64,000 nt of DNA from Brotaphodocola faecis (lineage in GTDB: Bacteria; Bacillota; Clostridia; Lachnospirales; Lachnospiraceae), in NCBI RefSeq assembly GCF_040096075.1, contig NZ_JBBMFJ010000003.1, positions 1-64,000 on the forward strand, read 5' to 3'. Shown piece by piece: positions 18,747 through 26,632 of the stretch. Both the position numbers and the translations under genes were made by a program. The notes below the pieces were generated by a model. It saw nothing but the letters and a program-made list of their open reading frames with translations. It searched no databases and was not told where the DNA came from. How positions within the stretch are numbered: the first letter of the stretch is position 1; every line of letters begins with the position of its first letter.

Positions 18747-18922
18747 TCAAACGCAAACGTAAGCATGTACCGAAGGCTTATTCGGGAATTAACGACTGTG
18801 GAGTGTACAAGAACCTGCAAGTAGATATGATTTCGGTCAATCAAAAGCATACACGATGAAGCAGTAAGTAGAGTTCGTGAGAACCTATATTATCTCGATG
18901 TGCGTCTATTTACACACATTTT
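18700..18922 (+). ncRNA. Probable omega-RNA (reRNA) region of TnpB
   Basis: For TnpB systems the guide RNA scaffold overlaps the 3' end of tnpB and runs to the element's right end, with the guide taken from flanking DNA. Here 175 bases without an ORF separate the tnpB stop from the right subterminal repeat. By analogy the guide would be read from hisC start-region sequence beyond 18930. I have not folded it. Boundaries are estimates. Confidence 0.5.
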
Positions 18923-18940
18923 GAGTGGCAGGACACGAAA

Positions 18941-19999
18941 ATGAGAGCATGGGAGAGTAATATTCGTAAAGTAGTTCCTTATGTACCGGGGGAGCAGCCG
19001 AAGGGGGACCGGCTGATCAAGTTAAATACCAATGAAAATCCATATCCGCCAGCGCCTGGAGTGGCTGAGGCACTGAAACATATGGACATTGACCGTTTCC
19101 GCAAATATCCGGATCCAACCGCGTCTGATCTGGTGCATGCACTGGCAGAATATTACGGTGTGGGTGATGACCAGGTCTTTGTGGGGGTTGGTTCCGACGA
19201 TGTCATTGCCATGAGCTTTCTGACCTTCTTTAACTCGGAAAAACCGGTGTTATTCCCGGATGTGAGCTATTCTTTTTATAAAGTGTGGGCAGATCTGTTT
19301 GCCATTCCATATGAGACTCCGGCCCTGGATGCGAATTTCTGTATTCACCCGGAGGATTACTACCGGGAAAACGGCGGCGTGATCTTTCCAAACCCGAACG
19401 CGCCGACCGGTCTTCTGTTGTCCTTAGAAGCTGTGGAGGATATGATCCGCCATAACCAGGATGTAGTGGTGATCGTAGACGAAGCATATATTGATTTTGG
19501 CGGCAAATCCGCTCTGGAACTGATTAAAAAGTATGAGAACCTGCTGGTGGTGCAGACCTTCAGCAAATCCCGTTCCATGGCAGGCATGCGTATTGGTTTT
19601 GCCATTGGTCATCCGGATCTCATCAAGGCGTTGAACGATGTAAAATATTCCTACAACTCCTACACCATGAATATGCCATCTCTGATCCTGGGAACGGAGA
19701 CGGTAAAGGATGATGTGTATTTTAAGGAGACTGTGCAGAAGATCATCGATACCAGAGAGTGGTCCAAGACCCGTCTGACAGAGCTTGGCTTTACCTTCCC
19801 GGATTCCATGTCAAACTTCATCTTTGCTTCCCACAACCGGGTATCGGCAAAGGAGCTGTTTGAAGCGCTGAAAAAGCAGCAGATCTACGTGAGGTATTTT
19901 GACCAGCCAAGACTTTCTAATTATCTGCGCATCAGCATTGGTACGCGGGAGGAGATGGAAGCATTATTTGCGTTCCTGGAGAAGTATTTGGCGCAGTAA
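18941..19999 (+). CDS. hisC: Histidinol-phosphate aminotransferase
   Basis: PLP enzyme converting imidazole-acetol phosphate and glutamate to histidinol phosphate. 352 aa, typical. Visible are LNTNENPYPP at the N-terminus, VGVGSDDVIAM, FPNPNAPTG, VIVDEAYIDFGG and the PLP-lysine motif QTFSKSRSMAGMRIGFAIG. The start ATG has AGGA about 7 bases upstream, but this lies at the IS607 right junction. No other his genes are adjacent. Confidence 0.92.
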   Translation: MRAWESNIRKVVPYVPGEQPKGDRLIKLNTNENPYPPAPGVAEALKHMDIDRFRKYPDPTASDLVHALAEYYGVGDDQVFVGVGSDDVIAMSFLTFFNSEKPVLFPDVSYSFYKVWADLFAIPYETPALDANFCIHPEDYYRENGGVIFPNPNAPTGLLLSLEAVEDMIRHNQDVVVIVDEAYIDFGGKSALELIKKYENLLVVQTFSKSRSMAGMRIGFAIGHPDLIKALNDVKYSYNSYTMNMPSLILGTETVKDDVYFKETVQKIIDTREWSKTRLTELGFTFPDSMSNFIFASHNRVSAKELFEALKKQQIYVRYFDQPRLSNYLRISIGTREEMEALFAFLEKYLAQ

Positions 20000-20147
20000 A
20001 TCATATATATGGGTATGAAAATGGGAATATCGGGGAAAAGTATGAAAGCGATCAACCAGTTCATCGACGGTGTCAATCGGAAATGGATTTTTGTTCGTGA
20101 CTGTGAAAACGTTGCACAGCCGCGACTGAAATTAAGAAGGTGATTGT

Positions 20148-21260
20148 ATGGACAGACGTTATGCCCGTTTGATTTTGAATATTGTGATTCCGGCAGTGGA
20201 GATTTTGCTGGTCTGCCTGCTTGGAGCAAAGCTTCTGAAATTTTTCATGCCCTTTGTGATCGGATGGATCATAGCCATGATTGCCAATCCGCTGGTACGC
20301 TTTCTGGAAAGCCGGGTAAAAATAGTGCGGAAACACAGTTCCGTGCTGATCGTGGTGGCTGTGCTGGCCCTGATTATCGGATTAAGCTATTTTCTTGTGT
20401 CCAGACTGATTTTGCAGGCAGTGGAGCTGGCAAAAGATCTTCCGGTATTGTATGATGCGCTGTCGGCAGACCTTCAGGAGATTTCTGTCCGGTTTGCCAG
20501 CCTGTTTTCCAGACTGCCGGAGCAGGTGCAGACAAACTGGCAGGAGCTGGCTGGAAGCATCAGCCATGCGGCCAGTCTGGTTGTGCAGAAAATCGCCTCT
20601 CCGACTGTAGAAGTTGCCGGAAATGTTGCAAAAGGAATTCCGAACGCGCTGGTCAATGTGATTGTGACGATCCTTTCTTCCTATTTCTTTATTGCGGAGC
20701 AGGATAAAATCGTGGAATTCTGGAAAAAACATTTGCCGGAGAGTGTCAAAGGCTATGGTCGTTATCTGAAAAATGATGTTAAAAAACTGATTGGCGGATA
20801 TTTTCTGGCCCAGTTCCGCATCATGTTTGTGGTAGCGGTCATTCTGGTGGTTGGATTTCTGGTGCTTGGAATCAAATACGCGTTTCTGATTGGTGTACTG
20901 GTGGCAATCCTTGATTTCCTGCCACTGTTCGGAACCGGAACCGTGCTGATTCCCTGGGCACTGTTCAAGCTTTTGTCGGCGGATTATCCGCTTGCAGCCG
21001 GCCTGGCTTTGCTCTATGTCCTGACCCAGGTCATTCGCCAGGTCATCCAGCCCAAAATCGTAGGAGATTCCATGGGTCTGCCGCCGCTGTGGACCCTGGT
21101 GTTTCTGTATCTTGGCTTTAAGATTCATGGAATATCCGGCATGATCATCGCGGTGCCGATCGGAATCTTTGTGATGAATCTGTACCAGTACGGGGCGTTT
21201 GATGGAATGATAGAGAGCGCGAAGGAGCTGGGGGAGGAGATTCGGAAGCTCAGGAAATAA
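20148..21260 (+). CDS. AI-2E family transporter (PF01594-type permease)
   Basis: 370-aa membrane protein with about eight transmembrane segments: two near the N-terminus (LILNIVIPAVEILLVCLLGA and FVIGWIIAMIANPLVRFLE), a long soluble loop, then a C-terminal bundle with LDFLPLFGTGTVLIPWALF and the QVIRQVIQPKIVGDSMGLPPL motif typical of this family. Members are proposed exporters or Na+/H+ antiporters; the substrate is not known. AAGAAGGTGATT precedes the ATG. The first structured-RNA copy begins 22 bases after its stop. Confidence 0.88.
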   Translation: MDRRYARLILNIVIPAVEILLVCLLGAKLLKFFMPFVIGWIIAMIANPLVRFLESRVKIVRKHSSVLIVVAVLALIIGLSYFLVSRLILQAVELAKDLPVLYDALSADLQEISVRFASLFSRLPEQVQTNWQELAGSISHAASLVVQKIASPTVEVAGNVAKGIPNALVNVIVTILSSYFFIAEQDKIVEFWKKHLPESVKGYGRYLKNDVKKLIGGYFLAQFRIMFVVAVILVVGFLVLGIKYAFLIGVLVAILDFLPLFGTGTVLIPWALFKLLSADYPLAAGLALLYVLTQVIRQVIQPKIVGDSMGLPPLWTLVFLYLGFKIHGISGMIIAVPIGIFVMNLYQYGAFDGMIESAKELGEEIRKLRK

Positions 21261-21282
21261 AAATTTAAGAATAGTCACGAAA

Positions 21283-21470
21283 GGTCCGAAGCAGGCCGGG
21301 GCGGTATCCCGCTTCGCAAAATAGAAGTGCTGTGTTCGGACGATGTGGCTGACAGCCGTTTGCGGATAGTCGGACTGATCGTTCGCCTCCCGAAAACGTC
21401 AGTCGCCACATAGCCGGACACGTTGCACTTCTATTTATGCTACGCAGGATACCACCCCGGCCTGCTTCTG
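21283..21470 (+). ncRNA. Structured RNA element, copy 1
   Basis: 188 bases that fold into one long interrupted stem: 21291-21301 with 21455-21465, 21303-21309 with 21447-21453, GAAGTGC (21324) with GCACTTC (21425), and ATGTGGC (21343) with GCCACAT (21405). The apical loop contains TGCGGATAGTCGGACT and CGCCTCCC. Copy 2, on the opposite strand, keeps the loop and linker bases but has different, still paired, stems. It lies in the 3' UTR of the AI-2E gene, with a terminator 33 bases after its end. I could not name the family. Confidence 0.8.
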
Positions 21471-21503
21471 TTTTCCTGGCTATTCTGCTGCAATAAAAAA
21501 CAC

Positions 21504-21562
21504 AGCCAGAATGGTACTGGTAAAAGCTGGAAATCATGGCTTTTATCAGTACCGTTCTGGCT
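21504..21562. terminator. Bidirectional terminator between two structured RNAs
   Basis: 16-base arms AGCCAGAATGGTACTG (21504-21519) and CAGTACCGTTCTGGCT (21547-21562) with one mismatch and an inner AAGC/GGCTT stem. A-rich bases flank the left side and T-rich bases the right. Both RNA copies point into it at an equal distance of 33 bases. Confidence 0.82.
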
Positions 21563-21595
21563 GATTTTATTTCTCTCGTAGCGGGGCCAATACAG

Positions 21596-21782
21596 CAGAA
21601 GCCGGTTATCCCGGCATTCCGCGGAGCATAAATATGGGTATACGTGTCCGGCTATGCAGCGACTGGTGTTTGAGGGAGGCGGACGGTGAGTCCGACTATC
21701 CGCAAACATCTGTCAGCTGCATCGTCCGAACACAATACCCATATTTTGCGCAGCGGAATGCCGGGATTACCGGCTTCGGACC
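21596..21782 (-). ncRNA. Structured RNA element, copy 2 (inverted)
   Basis: The reverse complement aligns end to end with copy 1. GGTCCGAAGC, CGCAAAATA, GTGTTCGGACGATG, GCTGACAG, TGCGGATAGTCGGACT, CGCCTCCC, CATAGCCGGACACG and TATTTATGCT are conserved. The stems differ but stay paired: TGGGTAT/ATACCCA where copy 1 has GAAGTGC/GCACTTC, and ATGCAGC/GCTGCAT where copy 1 has ATGTGGC/GCCACAT. This covariation is direct evidence of RNA structure. It begins 30 bases after the DUF4349 stop codon. Confidence 0.8.
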
Positions 21783-21812
21783 TATATTGGTATTGCTTTT
21801 AAGTTGGTATTT

Positions 21813-22898
21813 CTATTTGTTTTCTTCTTTTGCTTCAACGTTTGCGGCCTTTGTTTCATTTTTAGTTGTTTTTTTGCTTTTTCTAAAATCCTGCTTCCTG
21901 AAGATTTTCCGAAAAACTACGATTACAATCAAGATCAGCACTGCCAGTACCAGGAGAATCGGGAGGCTGGATATGAACCACACCACAAAATCTACGGAGG
22001 AGACTTGCAGTTGGTTCAAACTGCGGCTGAGTCCTTTCTGGATGCGGACCAGAATGGTATCCGGGTCAGTGGAGGTGAGAACCTGGACTTCCTGGATGGA
22101 GAGGTAAACGGTACTGTACACGATCTGGTTATCCAGGGTGCGAAGCTGGGACTCCAGGGATTCCAACTGGTAGCGGACTTCGGAAAGGCGGGATTCAAGG
22201 GCAATGACAGCATCAACAGATTCAGCCTTTTCCAGAAGCGCCCATAAGCGTTCCTGCTCCATCTGGAGTGTTTTCTTCCGGCTGGTGATATCAGTGTACT
22301 GGAGGGTCACATCCTGCACGCTTTCGTTTTTGTAGGTGACGTTTCCCTGGCTGGATACTTCTGTGAGAAAGGCATCCAGCTTGTCGGATGGAATGCGGGC
22401 TGTGATGGTGGAGTAACGGCTGGAGCGGTCACCGGACCAGTTCAGGCTGTTGCCGGAGACATCAGACTGCTGGATATAGCCGCCAAAAGCAGTTACCGCA
22501 TCGGTAATGGATTTTGTGAGGGTGTCAAATTCCCGGGTTTCCAGATCCATGTTCACGTTGCGGATCAACTTGCGTTCCATGGGCGCCTGGGAAGTTTCGG
22601 CAGAGGCGTTTTCGGAGCCAGATGGATCTGTATCCGGATTTTTTTCCGGATTCTGGGACAGGATATCATTTTCTGATAACTGGGCAGAATCGGAATCATC
22701 AAAAGAAGCTTCAGAATCAAAATTAGTGGTGGCGGATTTGGAAAAGCTGGCAGGCATTCCATTTCCTGCCCCGGAAGCCGTGTCATAAGCGGCGGCAGTT
22801 TCTGCCATATAAACCTGTGAGGAAGCATTCCTGGATGCAGCCCCACAGCCGGTCAGAACGATGGATGCAAGCATAAGGGTAATCAGTTTTTTCTTCAT
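21813..22898 (-). CDS. DUF4349-domain lipoprotein
   Basis: 361-aa secreted lipoprotein. A signal peptide with lipobox LTGC (MKKKLITLMLASIVLTGCG) is followed by a Ser/Asp-rich linker (about 25-105). The DUF4349 core has RKLIRNVNMDLETREFD, FGGYIQQSDVSG, RIPSDKLDAFL and SYxDIxSR-like LQYTDITSRKKTL. A coiled-coil follows (EQERLWALLEKAESVDAVIALESRLSEVRYQLESLESQL), then a C-terminal transmembrane helix (LPILLVLAVLILIVIVVF) and a basic tail. Function unknown; an envelope role is likely. The second structured RNA follows it. Confidence 0.87.
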   Translation of the reverse strand: MKKKLITLMLASIVLTGCGAASRNASSQVYMAETAAAYDTASGAGNGMPASFSKSATTNFDSEASFDDSDSAQLSENDILSQNPEKNPDTDPSGSENASAETSQAPMERKLIRNVNMDLETREFDTLTKSITDAVTAFGGYIQQSDVSGNSLNWSGDRSSRYSTITARIPSDKLDAFLTEVSSQGNVTYKNESVQDVTLQYTDITSRKKTLQMEQERLWALLEKAESVDAVIALESRLSEVRYQLESLESQLRTLDNQIVYSTVYLSIQEVQVLTSTDPDTILVRIQKGLSRSLNQLQVSSVDFVVWFISSLPILLVLAVLILIVIVVFRKIFRKQDFRKSKKTTKNETKAANVEAKEENK

Positions 22899-23096
22899 AA
22901 TCAGTTCCTCCTCTCTTTGCTTTCATTATCCCATATTTCCGGGATAAAACAAGGTGTTACTGGGAATCTTAAACAGTTGGCAAGTGAATTGTAAGGAAGA
23001 AAAAGACAGCGGTTATTCAGAAGCAGGAGCTTTTGAACGGAAAATTTTACAGAACGCGGCAGAGACTGAGGATTTTGCCAATTTTGCGGAACCCAC

Positions 23097-23125
23097 TTGT
23101 ATAGTACGGTGTTTTTAGGTATAAT
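23097..23125 (+). promoter_or_regulatory. guaA promoter
   Basis: TTGTAT (23097-23102), 17-bp spacer, TATAAT (23120-23125). It lies about 68 bases before the start codon. No purine riboswitch is recognised in the leader. Confidence 0.78.
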
Positions 23126-23192
23126 AGCGTGAGATACATCAAGATGAAACTGAGTTACTTCGGTTTTATCACAAAAAATAGGAGGAAGACTC

Positions 23193-24737
23193 GTGAACAG
23201 AGAGAAGATTGTTGTAATCGACTTTGGCGGTCAGTACAACCAGCTGGTTGCCCGCCGTGTACGTGAGTGCAATGTGTATTGTGAGATTTATTCTTACAAG
23301 ACTGATATCGAAAAGATTAAAGAAATGAATCCGAAGGGCATTATCCTGACCGGCGGTCCAAACAGCGTGTACGAGGAGGGCGCTGCTACCTGCAGCAAAG
23401 AGCTGTTTGAGCTTGGTATTCCGGTACTGGGACTCTGCTATGGCGCGCAGCTCATGAGCCATGTATTGGGCGGACATGTCTGCAAGGCTCCTGTTCGTGA
23501 GTACGGAAAGATTGAAGTAACCGTGGACAAGTCCAGCAAGCTGTTTGGCAATGTATCCGAGAAGACCATCTGCTGGATGAGCCATAACGACTACATTGAG
23601 AAAGAAGCTCCTGGATTTAAGATCATTGCCCACACATCGGACTGCCCGGTGGCAGCAGCAGAGTGCGAGGAGAAGAAGCTTTACGCAATCCAGTTCCATC
23701 CGGAAGTACTGCATACCGTAGAGGGAACCAAGATGCTGTCCAACTTCGTATATGAAGTCTGTGGCTGTGCAGGCGACTGGAAGATGGATGCATTCGTAGA
23801 GAACACCATTAAGGCAGTTCGTGAGAAGGTCGGCAAGGGTAAAGTGCTCTGCGCATTGTCCGGCGGCGTAGATTCCTCCGTAGCAGCAGTTATGCTGGCA
23901 AAGGCAGTTGGAGACCAGCTGACCTGCGTATTCGTAGATCATGGCCTGCTTCGTAAGAACGAGGGAGACGAGGTCGAGGAAGTATTTGGACCAAACGGCC
24001 CGTATAATTTAAACTTCATCCGCGTGAACGCGCAGGAGCGTTTCTATGCAAAGTTAAAAGGCGTAGAGGAACCGGAGCGCAAGCGTAAGATCATCGGTGA
24101 GGAATTTATCCGTGTATTCGAGGAAGAGGCAAAGAAAATTGGCGCTGTGGATTTCCTGGTACAGGGAACCATCTACCCGGACGTCGTAGAGAGTGGCCTG
24201 GGCGGTGAGTCCGCTGTCATCAAGTCCCATCACAATGTCGGGGGACTTCCTGACTATGTTGATTTCAAGGAGATCATCGAGCCGCTGCGCGATCTGTTCA
24301 AGGATGAGGTCCGTAAGGCAGGTCTGGAGCTTGGTATTCCGGAAAAGCTGGTATACCGTCAGCCGTTCCCGGGCCCGGGGCTTGGAATCCGCATCATCGG
24401 CGAAGTAACCGCTGAGAAAGTAAAAATGGTACAGGAGGCAGATGCCATTTACCGCGAGGAGATTGCAAACGCAGGTCTCGACCGCAGCATCGGCCAGTAC
24501 TTCGCAGCCCTGACCAATATGCGTTCCGTAGGCGTTATGGGTGACGAGAGAACCTATGACTATGCCATCGCGTTGAGAGCAGTCAACACCATCGACTTCA
24601 TGACCGCAGAAGCAGCTGAGATTCCGTGGGAGGTACTTGGAAGAGTATCCAGTAGAATCGTCAATGAAGTGAAGCATGTGAACAGAGTACTGTATGATTG
24701 CACGGGGAAACCGCCGGCAACAATCGAGTTTGAATAG
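23193..24737 (+). CDS. guaA: GMP synthase (glutamine-hydrolysing)
   Basis: Aminates XMP to GMP using glutamine. 514 aa. The N-terminal class I amidotransferase has GLCYGAQLMSH with Cys82 and FHPEV with its His. The ATP-pyrophosphatase domain has LSGGVDSSVAAVML. The C-terminal dimerisation domain ends KPPATIEFE. It starts with GTG behind AGGAGG. Its last 24 bases form the attachment site of a genomic-island hotspot, reproduced twice downstream. Confidence 0.97.
   Translation: MNREKIVVIDFGGQYNQLVARRVRECNVYCEIYSYKTDIEKIKEMNPKGIILTGGPNSVYEEGAATCSKELFELGIPVLGLCYGAQLMSHVLGGHVCKAPVREYGKIEVTVDKSSKLFGNVSEKTICWMSHNDYIEKEAPGFKIIAHTSDCPVAAAECEEKKLYAIQFHPEVLHTVEGTKMLSNFVYEVCGCAGDWKMDAFVENTIKAVREKVGKGKVLCALSGGVDSSVAAVMLAKAVGDQLTCVFVDHGLLRKNEGDEVEEVFGPNGPYNLNFIRVNAQERFYAKLKGVEEPERKRKIIGEEFIRVFEEEAKKIGAVDFLVQGTIYPDVVESGLGGESAVIKSHHNVGGLPDYVDFKEIIEPLRDLFKDEVRKAGLELGIPEKLVYRQPFPGPGLGIRIIGEVTAEKVKMVQEADAIYREEIANAGLDRSIGQYFAALTNMRSVGVMGDERTYDYAIALRAVNTIDFMTAEAAEIPWEVLGRVSSRIVNEVKHVNRVLYDCTGKPPATIEFE
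24714..24737 (+). other. att site A: 3' end of guaA
   Basis: The last 24 bases of guaA (CCGGCAACAATC then GAGTTTGAATAG). It recurs with 22 of 24 matches at 40199-40222 and more weakly at 33121-33143. Two copies of TGCTTGCA (24785-24792 and 24796-24803), 11 bases apart, follow and look like integrase arm-type sites. Confidence 0.75.
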
Positions 24738-24743
24738 TATAAT

Positions 24744-24783
24744 AAAGCCCAGAAGCCTTATAAATCAAAGGTTTCTGGGCTTT
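24744..24783 (+). terminator. guaA terminator
   Basis: 14-base arms AAAGCCCAGAAGCC (24744-24757) and GGTTTCTGGGCTTT (24770-24783), one mismatch. It starts 7 bases after the stop codon. A second small hairpin with a T-run (GGAGCC/GGCTCC, 24836-24852) follows. Confidence 0.85.
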
Positions 24784-24852
24784 GTGCTTGCAAAATGCTT
24801 GCAGTTTGAGGAAAATGCAACGAATAAACAAGTGAGGAGCCGATAAGGCTCC

Positions 24853-25386
24853 TTATTTTTTTGCACTTTGTATGAGCATTTGAGAATCAACCATTCGGAG
24901 TTCCAATTCTTGCTCAATTTCATCAGCACGGTTAAGTAAAAATGCTTTTGTTGTTTCATCTGGAGAAAATTGAGCTTCATCTCTTAAATGGTCGATGATA
25001 ACTTTACTGTCCGCCCATTCCTTTAGAAAATGCTTTAATACAGGAGAATCAAAAGATATGGTCAGAGTATTTAGGTCAAATTTTCCATCAGCATCTTTGT
25101 TACCATGAAACTGAACTTTGCCAACTTTGGAGATGGCAAATAGATAAGGTGCAACTTCTCCAATGGTTTCTAAATGAATGTCTTGAAAAGAGGTGATACT
25201 AATATGTAAGGCATCAGCAATGCGTTGTAAAGGTTCTTGTTTGGGATTTCTATTACCTGTTTCGTATTTTTTTAGTGTACCCAGAGGAATACCAGAAAAA
25301 TCCGCAAGTTGTTGTTGAGTTAACCCACGGAGTTCTCTATAATATCTGATTTTTTCACTGACATTCATAATAATATCTCCAATCAT
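24853..25386 (-). CDS. XRE-family transcriptional regulator
   Basis: 177 aa. An N-terminal Cro/C1 helix-turn-helix (about 8-62: IRYYRELRGLTQQQLADFSGIPLGTLKKYETGNRNP) is followed by a C-terminal part of unknown fold with Asp/Glu-rich helices. It is transcribed divergently from the excisionase-like gene, with two face-to-face promoters between them, and is probably the island's lysogeny-type switch. Repeats of ACAATGTA in its own promoter suggest autoregulation. Confidence 0.85.
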   Translation of the reverse strand: MIGDIIMNVSEKIRYYRELRGLTQQQLADFSGIPLGTLKKYETGNRNPKQEPLQRIADALHISITSFQDIHLETIGEVAPYLFAISKVGKVQFHGNKDADGKFDLNTLTISFDSPVLKHFLKEWADSKVIIDHLRDEAQFSPDETTKAFLLNRADEIEQELELRMVDSQMLIQSAKK

Positions 25387-25395
25387 ATTTCTTTT

Positions 25396-25424
25396 ATTCT
25401 AATACATTGTACATACATTGTCAA
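25396..25424 (-). promoter_or_regulatory. Promoter and operator of the XRE gene
   Basis: On the minus strand: TTGACA, 17-bp spacer, TAGAAT. The spacer holds ACAATGTA twice, 11 bases apart, a likely repressor site. Confidence 0.75.
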
Positions 25425-25455
25425 GAACAAAATGAGAACCTAAGCACAATAAAGA

Positions 25456-25484
25456 TTGACAAAAAGTGTTACATGAGATAATAT
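25456..25484 (+). promoter_or_regulatory. Promoter of the excisionase-like gene
   Basis: TTGACA (25456-25461), 17-bp spacer, TAATAT (25479-25484), divergent from the XRE promoter. Confidence 0.75.
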
Positions 25485-25549
25485 GAATACAAGGAGAACA
25501 AAATGGTCACCAAATAACAAAAAAAAGAACAAAATGGAGGTTGTGAATA

Positions 25550-25756
25550 ATGAGTACATCAAAAAAATTAAAAAGTGAACAGCTTTTTGTGAGAGTAGAA
25601 ACGGTGATGCATGATTTACAGATTTCCAGACCTTTTGCGTATCGCATGATTGCAGGTTGGAATGAAGAACTGAAAGAGCAAGGTTATACAACTATTTGCG
25701 GACGTATTCCAAAGGCTTATTATGAAAAAAAGATTTACAGCATGACTAAAGAATAA
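25550..25756 (+). CDS. Small excisionase-like DNA-binding protein
   Basis: 68 aa. LFVRVETVMHDLQISRPFAYRMIAGWNEELKEQG resembles the winged-helix excisionase/MerR-like fold used by tyrosine-recombinase elements, and GRIPKAYYEKKIY fits the family's C-terminal strand. It lies opposite the XRE regulator, the usual place for Xis. The partner integrase is absent from this island. ATGGAGGTTGTGAATA gives the ribosome site. The family assignment is by pattern only. Confidence 0.6.
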   Translation: MSTSKKLKSEQLFVRVETVMHDLQISRPFAYRMIAGWNEELKEQGYTTICGRIPKAYYEKKIYSMTKE

Positions 25757-25905
25757 AACAGCCCTCCCTCGGCAAAGGAAGAGCTGTTAGAAAGTGCGGA
25801 TATTTATTTCGTTTAATAAATTGTACCGCGTTTTTATATGATAATCAAGGAGAAACGTGGTCATGGGAAAATCTAGAAAGAGTACGATAAGGAAGTTTGA
25901 GTTTT

Positions 25906-26340
25906 ATGAAACAATAATTTGATTATATCCCACCACAGAAAACCAATCAGATATTTACGCCAAAGACAATGGTTAAGAAAATGTTGGACATGCTGGAGCA
26001 GGAGAATCACGGATGTTTTGACATGCCGGATAAGACATTTATTGATCTGTACATGAAATCAGGTCTGTATATTACAGAGATTGTAAAAAGGCTATATCAG
26101 AGTGACGAGATGAAAAAGCAATTTCCAGACAATAAGGAGCGTCTGAAACACATCTTTGAAAAACAGGTGTACGGATTAGCTCCGACGGAAATTATATATA
26201 AGATAGCAACAAGTTACATATTGGGCTTTGACGAGGATACGAAAGACATCAAGCATAATTTCAGACAGTTAGATGCGTTGCCTTACGCAAAAGATGGAAC
26301 GCTGGAAGAGGTGCTAGAAGAACTGTATCCTGAGCAGTAG
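25906..26340 (+). pseudogene. Fragment of a restriction-system DNA methylase/helicase gene
   Basis: A reading frame starting near 25906 (ATGAAACAATAA) stops at once, then runs open from 25918 as FDYIPPQKTNQIFTPK and on through KTFIDLYMKSGLYITEIVKRL, FEKQVYGLAPTEIIYKIA and NYFILGFD-like YILGFDEDT. This matches the C-terminal part of large N6-adenine methylase/helicase restriction proteins. FTPK and the DLYMKSG motif are usual there, but the catalytic NPPY is absent. The ATG at 25969 would give 123 aa. I read it as a decayed remnant. Confidence 0.7.
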
Positions 26341-26350
26341 TAGATGAGAG

Positions 26351-26377
26351 AATGCACCCGGAAATGGGTGCATTTTT
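26351..26377 (+). terminator. Terminator after the methylase remnant
   Basis: AATGCACCC (26351-26359) pairs perfectly with GGGTGCATT (26366-26374), followed by TTTT. Confidence 0.85.
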
Positions 26378-26411
26378 GAAATTAGGCAATGGAATATTGT
26401 ACAAATATTCG

Positions 26412-26440
26412 TTGTCTTATACTGTATTTGTCAGTATAAT
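26412..26440 (+). promoter_or_regulatory. Candidate promoter of the kinase-helicase operon
   Basis: TTGTCT (26412-26417), 17-bp spacer, TATAAT (26435-26440), leaving a leader of about 185 bases. A second TATAAT near 26573, with a weak ATGACA upstream, is an alternative closer to the gene. The 26378-26632 stretch holds no ORF I can support. Confidence 0.6.
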
Positions 26441-26632
26441 ATAAGAAGAACAAGTTATAGAATAGATGAAAATATGGCAGAAGAATAGCTAACGGTGTTT
26501 ATTGCTATGGGAGCGACAATCCTAGTACCTGATACATTGAAATGTCTATGACAGAGGGTTATTCACTGAAGTATAATAGGTAAAATCTTGAATTTTCAAT
26601 AAAAATACTTGATTATATGAGGAGGAAAATAA

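Larger units (their letters stand above)
16910..18936 (+). mobile_element. IS607-family insertion sequence (tnpA + tnpB)
   Basis: About 2.02 kb, AT-rich against its surroundings. It carries an IS607-type serine transposase and an overlapping tnpB. GGACAC occurs at both junctions (16910-16915 and 18931-18936), consistent with crossover within a short identity containing GG, as expected for IS607 serine recombination. Subterminal inverted repeats (16948-16966 against 18904-18922, 15 of 19 matching, e.g. ATGTGT) mark the ends. It sits between an aminotransferase gene and hisC, in the hisC ribosome-binding region. Confidence 0.85.

Noticed and set aside
20382..21278. 298-aa minus-strand ORF opposite the AI-2E gene
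   Set aside because: Antisense shadow rich in Gln/His; no start site, and it runs into the structured RNA region.
21265..22107. Small ORFs on both strands in the permease-lipoprotein intergenic region
   Set aside because: They coincide with the inverted structured RNA copies; stem covariation changes their codons without preserving a protein.
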